Shown here: positions 11,801 to 24,500 of the stretch, in pieces | How positions within the stretch are numbered: position 1 is the first letter of the stretch | How the letters are laid out: each line of letters starts with the position of its first letter | NCBI GenBank assembly: GCA_034231615.1 | Contig: CM067306.1 | Coordinates: forward strand, 67,797,579 to 67,861,578 | Direction: 5' to 3' | Origin: Meghimatium bilineatum | Taxonomy: Eukaryota > Mollusca > Gastropoda > Stylommatophora > Philomycidae | Length of the DNA: 64,000 nt | The notes under the pieces: generated by a model | What the model saw: the letters and a program-made list of their open reading frames with translations, nothing else | Database searches by the model: none | Told to the model about the DNA's origin: nothing | Made by a program: the position numbers and the translations under genes

Positions 11801-12290
11801 GTTTGTTAAGGGACCTCAAAATCTTAAAGGGCCTCCAAAGGTGTTAATCCGGACCTAAAATTACTCGATCTAATACTACTCTAATACTATCCGGTTCTGT
11901 GGCGAAGTGGTACAGAGCGCGTCTGTGACGGCAAAGGTACCGAGTTCGATCCTCACCACAGGCAATTGTGCATCCGGACCGTTCAGAAAGCAATGGCAAC
12001 CTACTGAACGTATTTATATTGCCTATAAAATAACCACAGCCAACAAATGCTGGGAAGTAGCTACGTCCTGGATAGGATATGCTACCTATCTAATACTACT
12101 CCTTTTGCCGATGCATCTGTATATACATTAGTGCATATATCCTTCGGGTATGCTTTCTGTATGTGATTCTTAATTGTTTCTTTTAGTACTTGTATAGGAA
12201 TTTCTGTTTCAAAATAATGGTTGGTATAATATCCATAATTTTTGGGACGTTTTTCTTGTCCCAGGTTGGATATGTCTTAAAGTCTTGTAC
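11800..12290 (-). mobile_element. LINE-B fragment, antisense, split by a SINE
   Basis: 12102-12286 aligns closely with LINE-B at about 36890-37070 (GGTATGCTTTCTGTATGTGA, then TTAGTACTTGTATAG). The weaker left flank up to about 11867 aligns with about 36845-36885. The match is interrupted exactly by the SINE at 11882-12087. Confidence 0.75.
11882..12087 (+). mobile_element. tRNA-derived SINE (206 bp) with 14-bp TSD
   Basis: The head is tRNA-like, with a box A-like stretch GTGGCGAAGTGGTAC and a perfect box B-type GGTACCGAGTTCGATCC. A body containing GCCTATAAAATAACC follows. It is flanked by an exact 14-bp direct repeat, ATCTAATACTACTC, at 11868-11881 and 12088-12101. The repeat sequence belongs to the LINE-B fragment hit, which proves insertion order: the LINE fragment first and the SINE later. 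Confidence 0.8.
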
Positions 12291-12339
12291 AGTGTGCGGC
12301 ATACACATTTATTTTAAAAGTACAGTTTTCCCTTGTTCA

Positions 12340-12368
12340 CACAATTGACTCAGTGTGAGTCAATTGTG
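12340..12368. repeat. Perfect 13-bp-arm inverted repeat with AP-1-like cores
   Basis: CACAATTGACTCA, loop GTG, TGAGTCAATTGTG. Each arm holds TGACTCA/TGAGTCA, the known AP-1 consensus. A single further half (ACCATTGACTCAT) follows at about 12408. Function is not implied. Confidence 0.7.
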
Positions 12369-12369
12369 A

Positions 12370-13300
12370 CAGATTTTTTTTATAAATTGAATGTTTTTCT
12401 TTGTTCACACCATTGACTCATATTTGGGAATAGTCTTAGGTTAGGCTCTTTCTGCTTTACAAAGTGCAACAATTCTTTCCAATAACAAATTTCTACAATT
12501 TGTTAGGATCATAATTTTCTGTAACCATTTCCCTATCCACTGATAATATACTGTGTACACCATGTATCTATATTAGACATGAAACACGTTAAAACGATGT
12601 GATGAAACTTTTCTACAACTGAGAATTTCTGATCGTTGAAAATTGATAATTTTAGATTCCCGGCTCCTGTTGTTTAATTGTATCTGAGGTGATATCCATG
12701 CTTACCAGTCTTTTAGCTTACTTTCACTGCTGGTTAGACTGCCTGTATCATCAACAACGTGCAGATTGATGATCTTTCTTCATCTATTACTAATACTCAT
12801 AATAATCTTATAAATATCAACTCCAGATTATTTATCTAAAAAAGCCGGTGGACTGAAGAGAACTTTTTAAAGAGGCATTTAAGATGTCACTAAGTTCGAT
12901 GTAGACATAAATTTTTGGGATATGTGGCACAAGACATTCTGTCTGACTAATATTGCAGATTCAGGATTGGTGCAGCTGCTGCAGAAAACCTTAAATATGT
13001 TACTGTTCAGAAGAAACGTGCTAGTAAACGGCAAGAGCTGTTCAACGTCCTACAGATTCTTGCCACACATGTTCAGTTTGTGTAAGTTGAAGAAATTCCA
13101 GATACGAATAGGGCTCATGTAGCCATAGTATCACAGTCAACAATCCAATTGAGCCCAGGTCATAGTAGACCACGATGGACGAACAACAACCAATAACACC
13201 GGCGTGTTACCAGTCCCCATTGGAGGGAGAAAAGAGTAATGACAATGTGTAACTTCAATGCATAGGACTCGTAAGAGGCAGCTAGAGACTACCAGTGTCA
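12370..13300. other. No recognisable gene
   Basis: AT-rich sequence without conserved coding signal. 13081-13190 (GAATAGGGCTCATGTAGCC and GATGGACGAACAACAACC) resembles the end of the LINE relics at 15770-15890 and 56520-56640, so it is probably another decayed LINE 3' end. Confidence 0.4.
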
Positions 13301-13309
13301 GTGGTGAAA

Positions 13310-13520
13310 TTGTAAATCACATCCAATAACTATAGGGTCAAACTTTGACTCAAAGTGACCCTGAAGACATACTGAAGACGGATGTGTGAGGCTGAAAGAC
13401 GCAGATATCAAAGTTGTAAACAATGACACAACGGACAACACATGACATTACCATTCTCACTGTTCTCCTGACTACATCCTGCTAACAATTTGCGGGAGTT
13501 TGCGAACGAACGGGAACAAC
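13310..13520. repeat. Interspersed repeat related to 10430-10560
   Basis: It shares GACTCAAAGTGACCC, GAAGACGGATGTGT and TTTGCGGGAGTTTGCGAAC-type words with 10430-10560 and 47355-47500. Three diverged copies establish a dispersed family; the type is unknown. Confidence 0.5.
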
Positions 13521-14740
<1,220 letters not shown>

Positions 14741-14744
14741 ATTC

Positions 14745-15100
14745 GCTAAAATCTTTTGTTACCTTTCAGCGTCAGTGGTAGAAGGGTTTTCTGAAGATGG
14801 CCCTCGTGTGTGCTGAGTATATTGTGGAATTTGTCGCCTCTTTTATTTCGGAGGTTCATCGTTTTCGTGGTCGGCCCCTAGGTCTGCCTTCACTGTATCT
14901 GTGTAGCATAGCTTGCTGGTATGTTGTCTGGTGGTAGTCTGCTGATGTGTGCGAACTATTTTATCTGTTGTCTCTTAATATATTCCAAGATTGGAGTGGT
15001 ATCGGTTCTTGTCTAATGTCTTCATTTCTCAGTCTGTCTCAGCGATATTCCTAGGATTCTGCGCAAGCATACATTTTCGTCCAGAATACTCTTCATTTTA
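14745..15100 (-). pseudogene. LINE RT-tail relic
   Basis: In broken frames the minus strand reads ISRLPPDNIPASYATQIQ, then GRPRKR-like and TSEIKEATNSTIYSAHTRAI. This resembles the basic GRPRKRW tail after LINE RT domains. It is highly decayed. Confidence 0.4.
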
Positions 15101-15149
15101 CTACAAGTCATTGTGTTCTCACTGACGGTTTGCTAATCCTGTCTCAGTA

Positions 15150-15470
15150 TTGCATCAGGAAATTCACATGTCTACACCGAGATCTCTAACTAACACATAC
15201 AGAAAGAAACCTCATATTCCATGCGAATAGTCCTGAAACACCGAACTGAACTTCCATTTTTTTTCGCCTTATATATATCAAGACAATTTCTTCTGCCAGT
15301 TTTCGAATGCGTTGTTTCGTTGCCTACAGATTGGCTACGATATCTTGACTTTCCTGCCTGACACATCGACATTAGAATAACTTTTGGCTCCGTTTGACAT
15401 ATGGGTCGAGACCGACGCTTCACCTGCCTACTTAGTCGCCTCATATGACATGAATAGCCTATAGCTTGTA
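15150..15470. repeat. Interspersed repeat (TAGTCGCCTCATATGACATG core)
   Basis: The right part, TGCCTACTTAGTCGCCTCAT then ATGACATGAATAG, matches the repeats at 9030-9075 and 45050-45120. The remaining sequence is not recognised. Confidence 0.4.
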
Positions 15471-15479
15471 TAATACTTC

Positions 15480-15885
15480 TCTATGGTGAGCTGGAGAAGG
15501 GCACACGATCTCAAGGTGGCTAAAAGAAGCGCTACAAAAACTCGTTAAAGAACTCTAAAAGCCTTTGAAATAGACCAAGATACATGGGAAGAACTTGCAT
15601 AAAATAGATCTACATGGCTTTCTAAAATCAATAAGAGCGCATCATCTTGTGAAAAGAGGAAAAATGCAGCAGCTCAACAACGGAGAGCAGCTAGAAAGTC
15701 ACGGATAGACCAAGATCCGTCTACTGTCGTCATTCCATGTCCGAACTATCCAATGACATTTACAGCACGAATGGGGCTCATTAGCCGCCATCTACGAACT
15801 CATAATCAAGGACATAACTAAAATTGAATTTTCAAAAGTGGATGTAACAAATGGTCATCATCACTTGTGATGGACGAACAACAAC
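15480..15885 (+). pseudogene. LINE C-terminal relic with degraded C2H2-like finger
   Basis: Across stops it reads LYGELEKGTRSQGG, KKRYK, KAFEIDQDTWEELA and then CPNYPMTFTARMGLISRHLR with TH. The second Cys of the finger has become Tyr. The paralogous relic at 56200-56580 keeps CPNCPRIF and related text, which identifies the family. Confidence 0.6.
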
Positions 15886-15889
15886 AACA

Positions 15890-16265
15890 TAGCTTGAAGT
15901 GGGAGGAGGGTTGGGCCCCACCCCCTCTCAGGAATTTAAAATATCTTTTAGTACTAAAAATTTAATGAAATTTACCTCATTTTGAAGATATTTTTGTGAA
16001 AAATTGCTAAAGGAAAAAATTCCTATCACTAAAAGTCATGTTCAGATTAGCTAATTCTATTTAATATTTTTAATCTAATCACCCATTCTAGCAAAGTGAT
16101 GTTAAAATCATTCTTAACAGAATGCAAGCTAAATCAGAAAAATTGATAGCAGAAGAACAGGATGATTCGACCGTAAAAACAGCAGTACCAAAGAACAGAT
16201 TTTTAACCTCAAAATTTTGCTAGGAAAGTATATATCAACGTACTTGTTGTCATAATTTCATTGAT
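15890..16265. other. No recognisable gene
   Basis: AT-rich DNA between two LINE relics, with no coding signal. Confidence 0.4.
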
Positions 16266-16269
16266 TTTA

Positions 16270-16790
16270 CAGAGGAATTTCATCGTGTGTGGCACCAAGG
16301 TCTTTGGCAGATATTGAGACGACAGTAGGCTATATATTCGACACAAAAATCAGAGAAGTTATTGAAGCGCTTTATAAAGATGCAAGCAGTGCTGTTTTCA
16401 TAAAAAACGACAATGGTGAGTTTTTCAAGAAGGATATAGAAGAGCCTCGTGGTTACGTACTTTCCCCAGTACTTTTTAACATGCATCTTGAATATATAAT
16501 GCAGGGGGAATTACAAGATCACCAGACATCAACAACTATTGTCGGTAGGCCGCTGTGTAACTTGCGTTATGCCGATGATATCGATTTCTTGGCTGGTTCC
16601 AAATCTGAACTCCAGGAACTCACTCCAAATTGAAAGAAGTTAGTTGGAAATATGGCATTGAAATTAGCTTTGATAAAAGCAAGATATTTTTGACTAATTA
16701 CTAGTAATATCTAGCACGATTCCGCGAACATCTGAGTAAACGGTCACAAACTTGAAGATTCTTATCAAGAAGAAACTGCAAAGCCCTAAG
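16270..16790 (+). pseudogene. RTE-C reverse transcriptase fragment
   Basis: A 114-residue open stretch contains IREVIEALYKDASSAVFIKN, a mutated GVRQGC-like site (RGYVLSPVLFNMHLEYIM), VGRPLCNLRYADDIDFLAGS and LQELTPN. The YADD catalytic motif is present. Homologous text (GRPICNLCFADDIDLIAGSE) is in the RTE-C copy at 34135-34979. Stops follow from 16631 on. Confidence 0.75.
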
Positions 16791-16925
16791 ACCATCAGAA
16801 TGGGGTATAGAAGTATATAAAGATCAAACATCACGTAAGAACAGACGATAAGTGCGGTCAGAAGACAACTGGACAGAAGAAAATATAGTTAAAGCATGCG
16901 TAGTATATTTAAAAAATGAAAGCAC

Positions 16926-17165
16926 TTACTCTACTAAGGGTTGAAAAATACTATCAAGGAAATCGGATGTATGTTCAGTGGGACAAGAGCAAGCAGAGAC
17001 AATGGGTCTACACGGATTAGATTCTTTATGAATTTTGGGCAGCATATAGAAAACTGGTCTACCTAGAGAGCTTTCATCGATGCAAAGAGCCTCAGCAACA
17101 ACGGTTCGAAACGTTGAAAATGTCGTGTGCATTGTAATTTGTATGTTTTCGTGTTTATACCTCAT
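16926..17165 (-). pseudogene. Penelope-like element RT fragment
   Basis: An open stretch ends with RPVFYMLPKIHKESNPCRPI and then VSACSCPTEHTSDFLDSIFQ. The order FY-LPKIHK, RPIVS, PTE-x-x-SDF-D and QPLV is diagnostic of Penelope-like (PLE) reverse transcriptases as I know them. The upstream 35 residues are not clearly homologous. It is a truncated relic and the only PLE coding piece seen. Confidence 0.65.
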
Positions 17166-17339
17166 AACTCCTTAGTCTTAGTGATAGTCCGTATGTTGTG
17201 TTCAAGTGAAACATCAAAAACCTGTATTCTACGTAAGTACTATTGTTGTTCAGTTTCACTGCAGTTATTACCTTATATTGATTAACGCATAAGGTGATGC
17301 TCTCAGACTTCCGAAGCATTTACGTAAGACAGAAAGGTG
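17166..17339. other. No recognisable gene
   Basis: A short spacer with nothing identified. Confidence 0.3.
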
Positions 17340-17740
17340 CATGTTAAGAAAGTAAGGAGTCACACTACTGAAGAACTTATTGTCCTAAGTGTTACATGGA
17401 TATATTGCCTTGATCATGAAGGGGTCAGAGGCAACAAAGATCAAACTCATTCATTGGCTGGCAATGCTGTGTTTTGTGGCACAGTATGGAAAGCGATAGG
17501 GCCGACCTATTACGACGACGTTGAATATAATAACGCACACATACACAGAATGACATACATTGGAATGACCATGGGAGAAAGTGTATGATCTCTGGAAAGA
17601 TTATAATATCACATAATCAACGTCTGTTTGGGGCTTTGAGTCTGCATAATCTTGCATGATTGTTGGAACGGAGAGCTTAGCACTTATGGGAATGCCCCAT
17701 GTGCCATAATGATGGTTTATAATCAAGACTGAGAAGAGCG
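17340..17740 (+). pseudogene. LINE RNase H fragment (HEGVRGN type)
   Basis: Residues VLSVTWIYCLDHEGVRGNKD match the final RNase H motif (W-x-x-x-H-x-G-x-x-GN-x-x-AD) and SLAGNAVFCGT follows it. The 3' part through TTATGGGAATGCCCCATGTG matches 11258-11275 and, reversed, 54970-54990. It belongs to the same LINE family as 10965-11295. Confidence 0.55.
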
Positions 17741-17894
17741 ATTTTGAGTACCAACAACGTAACAACAAGCAACATTGAAGGAAAAAAGACAGATGACGAC
17801 AAAGAAAGAAGGTGCTGAATAGTTTGACATCGTGACAGGAAGAAAGTCAGAAGTAGAATTGATACATTGTGCTGTTTATAAAATGTTATATATA

Positions 17895-18129
17895 AAACTA
17901 GCATGGTTCGGGCATGTATGCAGGCACGATTCCTTGTCAAAAACAATACTGCAGGGAACTGTCGAGGGTGGAAGAAGCAGAGGAGGACAAATAAAGACAT
18001 CAAGGAATGGACAGGACTAGATATTTCCACACTCATCCGCATCGCCGAGGATAGAATTCGCTGGAGGACTCTGTGTGCTGAAGCATCCAATGTGGTACCC
18101 CTACGACCCTGAAGGGTTATGGGTTTATT
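17895..18129 (+). mobile_element. RTE-C 3' end, 5'-truncated
   Basis: It starts at AAACTAGCATGGTTCGG and runs to GGGTTATGGGTTTATTG in TA-rich DNA (TATATATA on both sides, a likely TSD). The frame reads [20 protein letters not shown] with shifts, then [20 protein letters not shown] and ends ASNVVPLRP. The truncation point is almost the same as in the copy at 51704-51958. Confidence 0.85.
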
Positions 18130-18149
18130 GATATATATATATATGAAAT

Positions 18150-18860
18150 AGAATAGGCCCTATCTTCATTGCGGATTCTCTGAACACCTCTCTGCAAGGA
18201 CACCTGCATTGACCAGAGGCATGTGCATACATTCTTTGATTTTGCATATCCAGCGTCTTCTTGGTCTTCGTCTTCTTCTCTTGCCTGGTACTCAGCCCTC
18301 TAGAATCAGCTTTTCAATACCGTCATGTCGCCTTAAGCGTCCAAAATACTGTAGCGTCCTTCTTATGAAGGCATTTAGAAGCCAGCATTCATTTAGTTTG
18401 AGCAATTTCAATGTTCTTTTTCACTGTTCATGATATTCATAGGATCGTTCTGTAGCACTTCCTTTAAAATGAATTTATTCTTTTGGATATTGTTTTCTTT
18501 ATTTATAGTCCAAGTCTCGCATCCACATGCTGTCACTGTGAAAACACATGAACTTAACCTTTAACCTTAAGGGTTACTTTAATGTTGTTATTACTACTGA
18601 CTCTCACTGTTATTACTTCGGGCCCCGGCAACACACGGGCGATCCACAGCCTTTTCATTTGTATTAATTTGAGTGTCGCAATTGCAAGTCTTCTAATCTC
18701 GACTCATCAATCTCTGGAAATATGTATATTTGCTCCCAGATATTCGAATTTGTTTACCTATTCTAGTTCTATATTGTCTAGAATATGTTAATTATCGGTG
18801 TGATCGTTGTTTCGTCTGTTGTCATACTTTTTGTTTTCTGAGCGTTTGGATATAGATAGA
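18150..18860 (-). mobile_element. RTE-E 3' half, antisense
   Basis: The sequence is homologous to 21740-22440: CTTGGTCTTCGTCTTCTTCT, CTAGAATCAGCTTTTC, GCCTTAAGCGTCCAAAATAC and ATGAATTTATTCTTTTGGAT all recur there. The minus-strand reading resembles the thumb and basic tail of RTE-type ORFs. Stops are frequent. Confidence 0.7.
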
Positions 18861-18869
18861 ATGTTGTAG

Positions 18870-19870
18870 CGATCAATAATTTCCTAAGCTACCCCGTTTG
18901 GCATATGATGGCAATTATGGAAATGTTTCGTTTACTCTGTTCGTCACTTTTACTTTCCTTGTGATAGTTCCGGAAACATTTTTAACAACCCTAACCCTAT
19001 GTCCATTTCTTTTATGTCTGTGAAAAATAACAAATAAAAAAGTGGCTCCAATATTCAAGGTAATGCATAGATTTTTAAAAAAAAATAACAGGTTATTTTA
19101 TATTAATAAAAATGTGCACGTGAAATAAATTTGTTCGTACATCCCGTATTCCAATCCCATTAGCGCAGTCCATACTTTGCATCTTTTGAATGGAAGTTCA
19201 TTATTTTATTTTATTATCGTAGGCTGGCTTAAAATCAACACTCATAAATCTGACAGCTCGATTACTTAGTCTGACGCTCTGTTAATGGCCTAGAACTAAA
19301 CATCAGAAAGTAATAAACACTTACTGACTACCTTAAGCATGAATCGAAATCAGGTCCGTCTAAACAATTATTTCATTTGAAGCTGGTATTGTTTATGCAA
19401 CCAATGTTGTGTTGTTCCCTAACCCAGCTGGCTAGTATTAAAATTAAACTTTACTGACTGTATACTATTTATTATTCTATCCTTTACTTTACCCATTCCG
19501 TAATAGCCTGTCGCAACCAATATATTAGATTTTAAGATTATATATTAGCCCATATGATTTAGTATTTTAGTTAAGCCCCCTATAACATAATAACAACAAA
19601 AATTCATGTGACCTTTATTTGTTCCTAGATGTACGGCATGGATGGTGCTTCTTTCTTCTACTATTCCCCTACAGTAAATATATATATTATAATAACAATA
19701 GCGGGTAGGCCAATCTCTAGATAGTAGATAGGTCTCAAAGAAAAGTTATCAAAGAACACAACCAGAACAGTCGTTACCACATGCTGAAGGGCATCATGCT
19801 AAATATGAGGGCTACCTATGGACTTGTCCAGAGTGCCATGATGATGATCTGATGACTAATTTGTACCTTT
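18870..19870. other. No recognisable gene
   Basis: AT-rich DNA of about 1 kb, with simple A-runs near 19075 and no coding or repeat structure I can name. Confidence 0.4.
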
Positions 19871-21200
19871 TGTTGTTCTCAGGTTTCAGAACCATACAAA
19901 ACACTATTTCACATTTGAGTTCAAACTTCTTTGAACACAAGCGGAGCCACACAAAACACTATTTCCAACTATTTGACATTTCAATGAAAACTTCTTCTTT
20001 CCTTCACTTGAAACATGTCTATATCTTTAATTCTGTCTCCTGAATAAAACTCACTGCCTTTTGTAGTCATACAGTGTCCCATAGAGCTTTAATTCCAGTG
20101 CTGTTTCCTCTGGCTAATATGTCTGCCTCAGTGTTTCATACTCAGAATACTCTTGAAGTATATGTTTGGCACTCTGTGCTGCCTGTCCACATCGCTGTGT
20201 TGCTAATCTTAGTTTTCCAGACTGGAGAGCTTGAAGCACTAACCTTGCATCTGCCAGGAATACCACAGGCTATTGGTCAGGATTGGATTTCTGCATCATA
20301 ATTATTGCAGAATTTCACTGTTGGTGTTCTGATTGTATCTCTAGGCTTGTGTGGATATTATATATATATATACACACACACCTGCACATCCATTCCTCAC
20401 TGCATTCTGTGCTGATCCATCTGTGTATACTCACACCTATGGTATATTTCTTGTGGTTAATCCTCGTCCAGGAAACTGAGGGTGACTGTCCAGTGCTGCA
20501 CTCTTTACTGTTCATCTTTGCTTAGTATTCCTTCTTTCTCGTCTGTCTGAATGTATATTGGTATTCCATACTTTTCACTCCTAGGGATTTGTTCTGGTAC
20601 AGATCTTAAGGGGCTGTCAACTTCAGGTAATCTGTAAGTTGTCTACGGAGTCATTTAGCTAGGTGGATAAAGCTGCTTCTTTTCAGTCACCCCATTGCTA
20701 GATTTTTGAATCTTTCCTTCATTGGATGACTTTGCATATACTGAAACTTTTCTGCTTGTATTAATACCTTTGTGTCTCTGCATTTGCCAAGTGTTTGCAT
20801 TCTTCCCATTTTCAGCATATCTACTATAGGTGTTAATTTCATTTTCATTGCTCCCAGCATTATCCTAAGCTCCGGTTTTGCACTTTATCTTGTGTTGTGG
20901 TGTTTGATGCATGACACCATGCAGCTGAACCATATTCCAGGTGTGGACTTATGCCTTGCTGGTAAACTTTACGGAGTATGTTCCCACTGGCTCCTCATGC
21001 GGTTCCACTTTTAGATTTTTCAGGATAGCTAAATTCCTCCTGGCTTTTGTTGTTGCTTTGTTTATGTGTTGGAAAACATTTTAGGAGCCATACTAAATGC
21101 TTTTAAACTGTTTTACATTTGAATGAAAAATTCTTAGGACCCATACAAAACATTATTTCAAACTATTTGACATTTGAGTGAGACTTCTGAGCTTTGTATT
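19870..21200. repeat. About 50-bp degenerate tandem repeat split by a LINE-A copy
   Basis: Units of the form ACCATACAAAACACTATTTC, AAACTATTTGACATTTGAGT, GAAAACTTCTT are seen at 19885-19995 and again at 21060-21185. The LINE-A copy at 19990-21060 stands between the two halves. Confidence 0.6.
19990..21060 (-). mobile_element. LINE-A copy, antisense, 5'-truncated and internally deleted
   Basis: It begins with the family's 3' tail (CTTCTTCTTT, then CTTGAAACATGTCTATATCT). It is antisense to the LINE-A C-terminal coding region and then to the RNase H and thumb region, ending near GTTTATGTGTTGG. Part of RNase H is deleted around 20190-20300. It lies just upstream of the first coding exon of the HDDC3-like gene. 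Confidence 0.8.
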
Positions 21201-21363
21201 GAATTTCATTTTTTTGAAAACTGCATCAGTTTTATTTATGTTTACAGAAATTGCATCCATTTTATTTATTTATTTATGTTTACATAAACTGCATCAATTT
21301 TATTTATATTTACTTAAACAGCATCCGTTTTATTTGTGTTTACAGAAAGTGCCTCCCCTAAAA
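21200..21363 (+). repeat. About 40-bp degenerate repeat abutting exon 1
   Basis: Three to four copies of TTTTATTTATGTTTACAGAA plus (A)TTGCATC-A stand in tandem. The last copy ends at GTTTACAGAAAGTGCCTCCC, 20 bp before the start ATG. The unit carries a 3' splice-site-like TGTTTACAG, intact in at least two copies. Confidence 0.7.
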
Positions 21364-21508
21364 ATGGCTGCAGAGCTTAACCATGATAAAGTTTTGCAAG
21401 CCAGGTTGAGTAAGGAGATTATCAGATCAATCAATTTTGCAGCAATCAAGCATAAGCATATGCGACGTGAGGATGAGCAGCAGACGCCATACATCAACCA
21501 TCTGATTG
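21364..21508 (+). CDS. HDDC3-like coding exon 1
   Basis: Residues 1-48 plus one base. The start context CTAAAAATGGC has A at -3 and G at +4. It ends ...AACCATCTGATTG before GTAGAA. It contains the substrate-side KHKHMRRE stretch (the second basic residue of the MESH1 RRK site is Glu here) and the conserved YINH. The 5' UTR and promoter are not resolved. Confidence 0.8.
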
Positions 21509-24500
21509 GTAGAATACATTCTTATATGTTGTTTATTCTTCATTTTGCGACTTACTTATATTATCAATGGACTGTTTGATAGCGTCAGAGGTTAGCATGT
21601 TGGTGTCGACTAAGCATGTGTGTATATTCACATAAAAAAAGTCATACAATGTGTTGTTGCTGATTTGTTCTTGTTATAATTGGTTTATCCATTTTGTTAC
21701 TATTATCTGTTTTGTTACTGTGTCAAATGACAGATTCTTTCCATAACATTGTTTTTGTCGTGGATACTCTGAAAGCCTCTATGTTCCTGGCAGGCAGGTC
21801 TGCATTGGCCAAAGAGATGTGCATATATCATTCTTCGATGTCGCTGGTCCATTGTCTCCTTGGTCTTCCTCTTCTTCTCTTACCTGGCACTCCACCCTCT
21901 AGAATCAGCCTTTTGATACAATCATGTCACTTTAAGTGTCCAAAATACTGTAGCTTCCTTCTTCTGATGGTATTTAGAAGCCACCCTTCGTTTAGTTTCA
22001 GTAATTTCAAAACTTCAATGTTCTTCTTTTTCTCTTTTTCAATGATATCCTAGGATCTTTCTGTAGCACTTCATTTCAAATAAATTTATTCTTTTGGATA
22101 TTGTCTTATTTAAAGTCCAAGCCTTGCATCCATATGTTGCCACTGGGAAAACACATGATCTCAAAATGGTTAATTTAGTGTCACTATTACTATTGTGCCA
22201 TAGCTTTCTCATTTGTGTTAATTTGAGTGTTGCAGTTGCGAGTCTTCTTCTAATCTCGACTTAACACTCTATGGGGCTGTTTATATTTGCTCCCAGATAT
22301 TCAAATTTGTTCACATTCTAGTTCTATATTGTTTATGTTGATTATTGGTTTGATCTTTGTTTTGTCTGTTGTCATAATTTTTGTTTTCTGTGCGTTTAGA
22401 TATAGATTTTGGACCTCGCTTTGTTGTGATAAGCTGTTTCAGTCCCTCATGATTGTGTAGTAAGGAGGACTGTGTCATCTGCATACCTTATTTCTGGAAT
22501 CTTGTACCCACCGATATTTATTGGATGAAACTAATTTTCCTCTAGTTCTTCTCTTACATAGATGTTAAAAATATAAGGGGATAGAGTGCACCCCTGTCTC
22601 ACTCCACTTTGAACAGTGAATCATTCAGATGTTTCTCCCTCCACTCTTACTGCTGCATGTTGTTCGTGATATAGTGTTTCTATAAGATGTATTAGATGTT
22701 TGGAGTAGCCCATGATGGACCATAGCTGGTGATGTTTAACACAATCAAATGCTTTAGTGTAGTCTATGAAACACATACCGGGTATGTAGATCTAAGCTCT
22801 ACATTTCTCAATTATATTTCTCATGTTGAATATGTGGTCTCTTGTTCCTCTTCCTACTCGAAAACCGGCTTGAACTTCATGAATTTCTGTTTCTAATTTG
22901 TGTTGTATTCTTTTCATTATGATCTGCAGTAGTATTTGGCTGACTTGACTAATCAGCGCTACTGTTCTATAAGTAGTACATAGTTGAAAGTTTTCTTTGG
23001 CAAGGATATGTATACTGCCTTTTTCCATTCTTCCGATCATATTCTGCTTTTCCATACCTTGCAGCATAAAGTGTGGTATATTTGAACACTGGAACCTCCA
23101 CCGGCTTGTATCATCTCTGATGTAACTCTGTCGTTACCTCGAACTTTTCCTTTTTTTCAGATTTCTGATTGAATGTCTGACCTCTTCCATTGTAAGTTCT
23201 GGTTCTTGTTCTAAAACGTTGATGCTCTCATTTGGTGACTGGGTTGTTCCTTTATACATTTCTTGACAGTATTCCTTCCATCTATGTAAAATATATGTTT
23301 TCTCTGTTAGGGTATTCCTTTTTTTTATCTTTTAGTACTCGAAGTGCGAGCTTGAAGTTATTCTGCTGTAATGTTCTTATAGCATTGAACATATTTTTGC
23401 TATTTCCTTGTTGTCTTTGATCATCGATTTCTCTGCAGGTATTCATTATGTATTGTTGTTTGTCATTCCTATTATTACTAGTTCCTCTAAATTGTTACTA
23501 GTTTATCTATATTGTTACTATTTTATCTATATTGTTACTTTTTTGGTCTATATTGTTGCTTGTTGGTCTATATTGTTACTAGTTTGTCTATATGGTTACT
23601 TTTTTGGTCTATATTGTTACTAGTTTGTCTATATTATTACTTTTTTGGTCTATATTGTTGCTTGTTGGTCTATATTGTTACTAGTTTGTCTATATTGTTA
23701 CTTTTTGGTCTATATTGTTAATTGTAGGTCTATATTGTTACTGTTTTGCTCATATTGTTACTTGTATGATCATATTGTATTATTGGACACTGATGCCCTT
23801 CTATTGCAGATACAAGTTATATCCTCATTAATGAAGGTGGCATCTCTGATCTTTCAGTTTTGCAGGTAAGATAGTTGTTTTAATCTCATGCCACTTGCGG
23901 AATAGTCTGTATGATTGACTGGAGCGACCACCATGCAATAACAAGCCCCTAGCAGACAAGACACCTACATAGTGGGGCCTTCCTTCTGTGGTGCATGCCA
24001 CATGTGGAAGATCCTACATAGTGAGGCTTTCCTTATGTGGTTGCATGTCAAATGTGGAAGCCCCTACATACCTACATAGTGAGGATTTCCTGGTGTAGTG
24101 CATGCCCTATAGCTCTTCATCTGTGCAATGACTAATTACCCCCTCTGAGTAGATTTGTTTCTCAAAGCATTGAACATCGTTGAGAGATGGAGTCTTCTGG
24201 GTATGAAATAAAACTCAGGAGAAACCATCCAATTGAAGTAGGGAGTAAAAACTAATTACTCATAATTTCTTGGGATTAAAACAACATCATCCAATTGAAG
24301 TAGGGAGTAAAAACTAATTACTCATAATTTCTTGGGATTAAAACAACATCATCCAATTGAAGTAGGATGTCCATTTGGGTGTAATTATTGTATTTATTTT
24401 TACTACTGTTGCATCTTTGTACTGATTTTTCTTGTATGTAAAGCTAGTATTCTAAATTTTCATGTAGCCGCATGTACAGACAACTCAAAATTGGTGATAC

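Noticed and set aside
11886..11965. Candidate tRNA gene
   Set aside because: Box A and B are present but the acceptor stem does not close and a SINE body with TSDs follows. The same holds for 63600-63670 on the minus strand.
23408..23869. Overlapping Leu/Tyr/Val-rich open frames before exon 2
   Set aside because: They follow the CTATATTGTTAC minisatellite. Only 23810-23865 in a different frame is coding.
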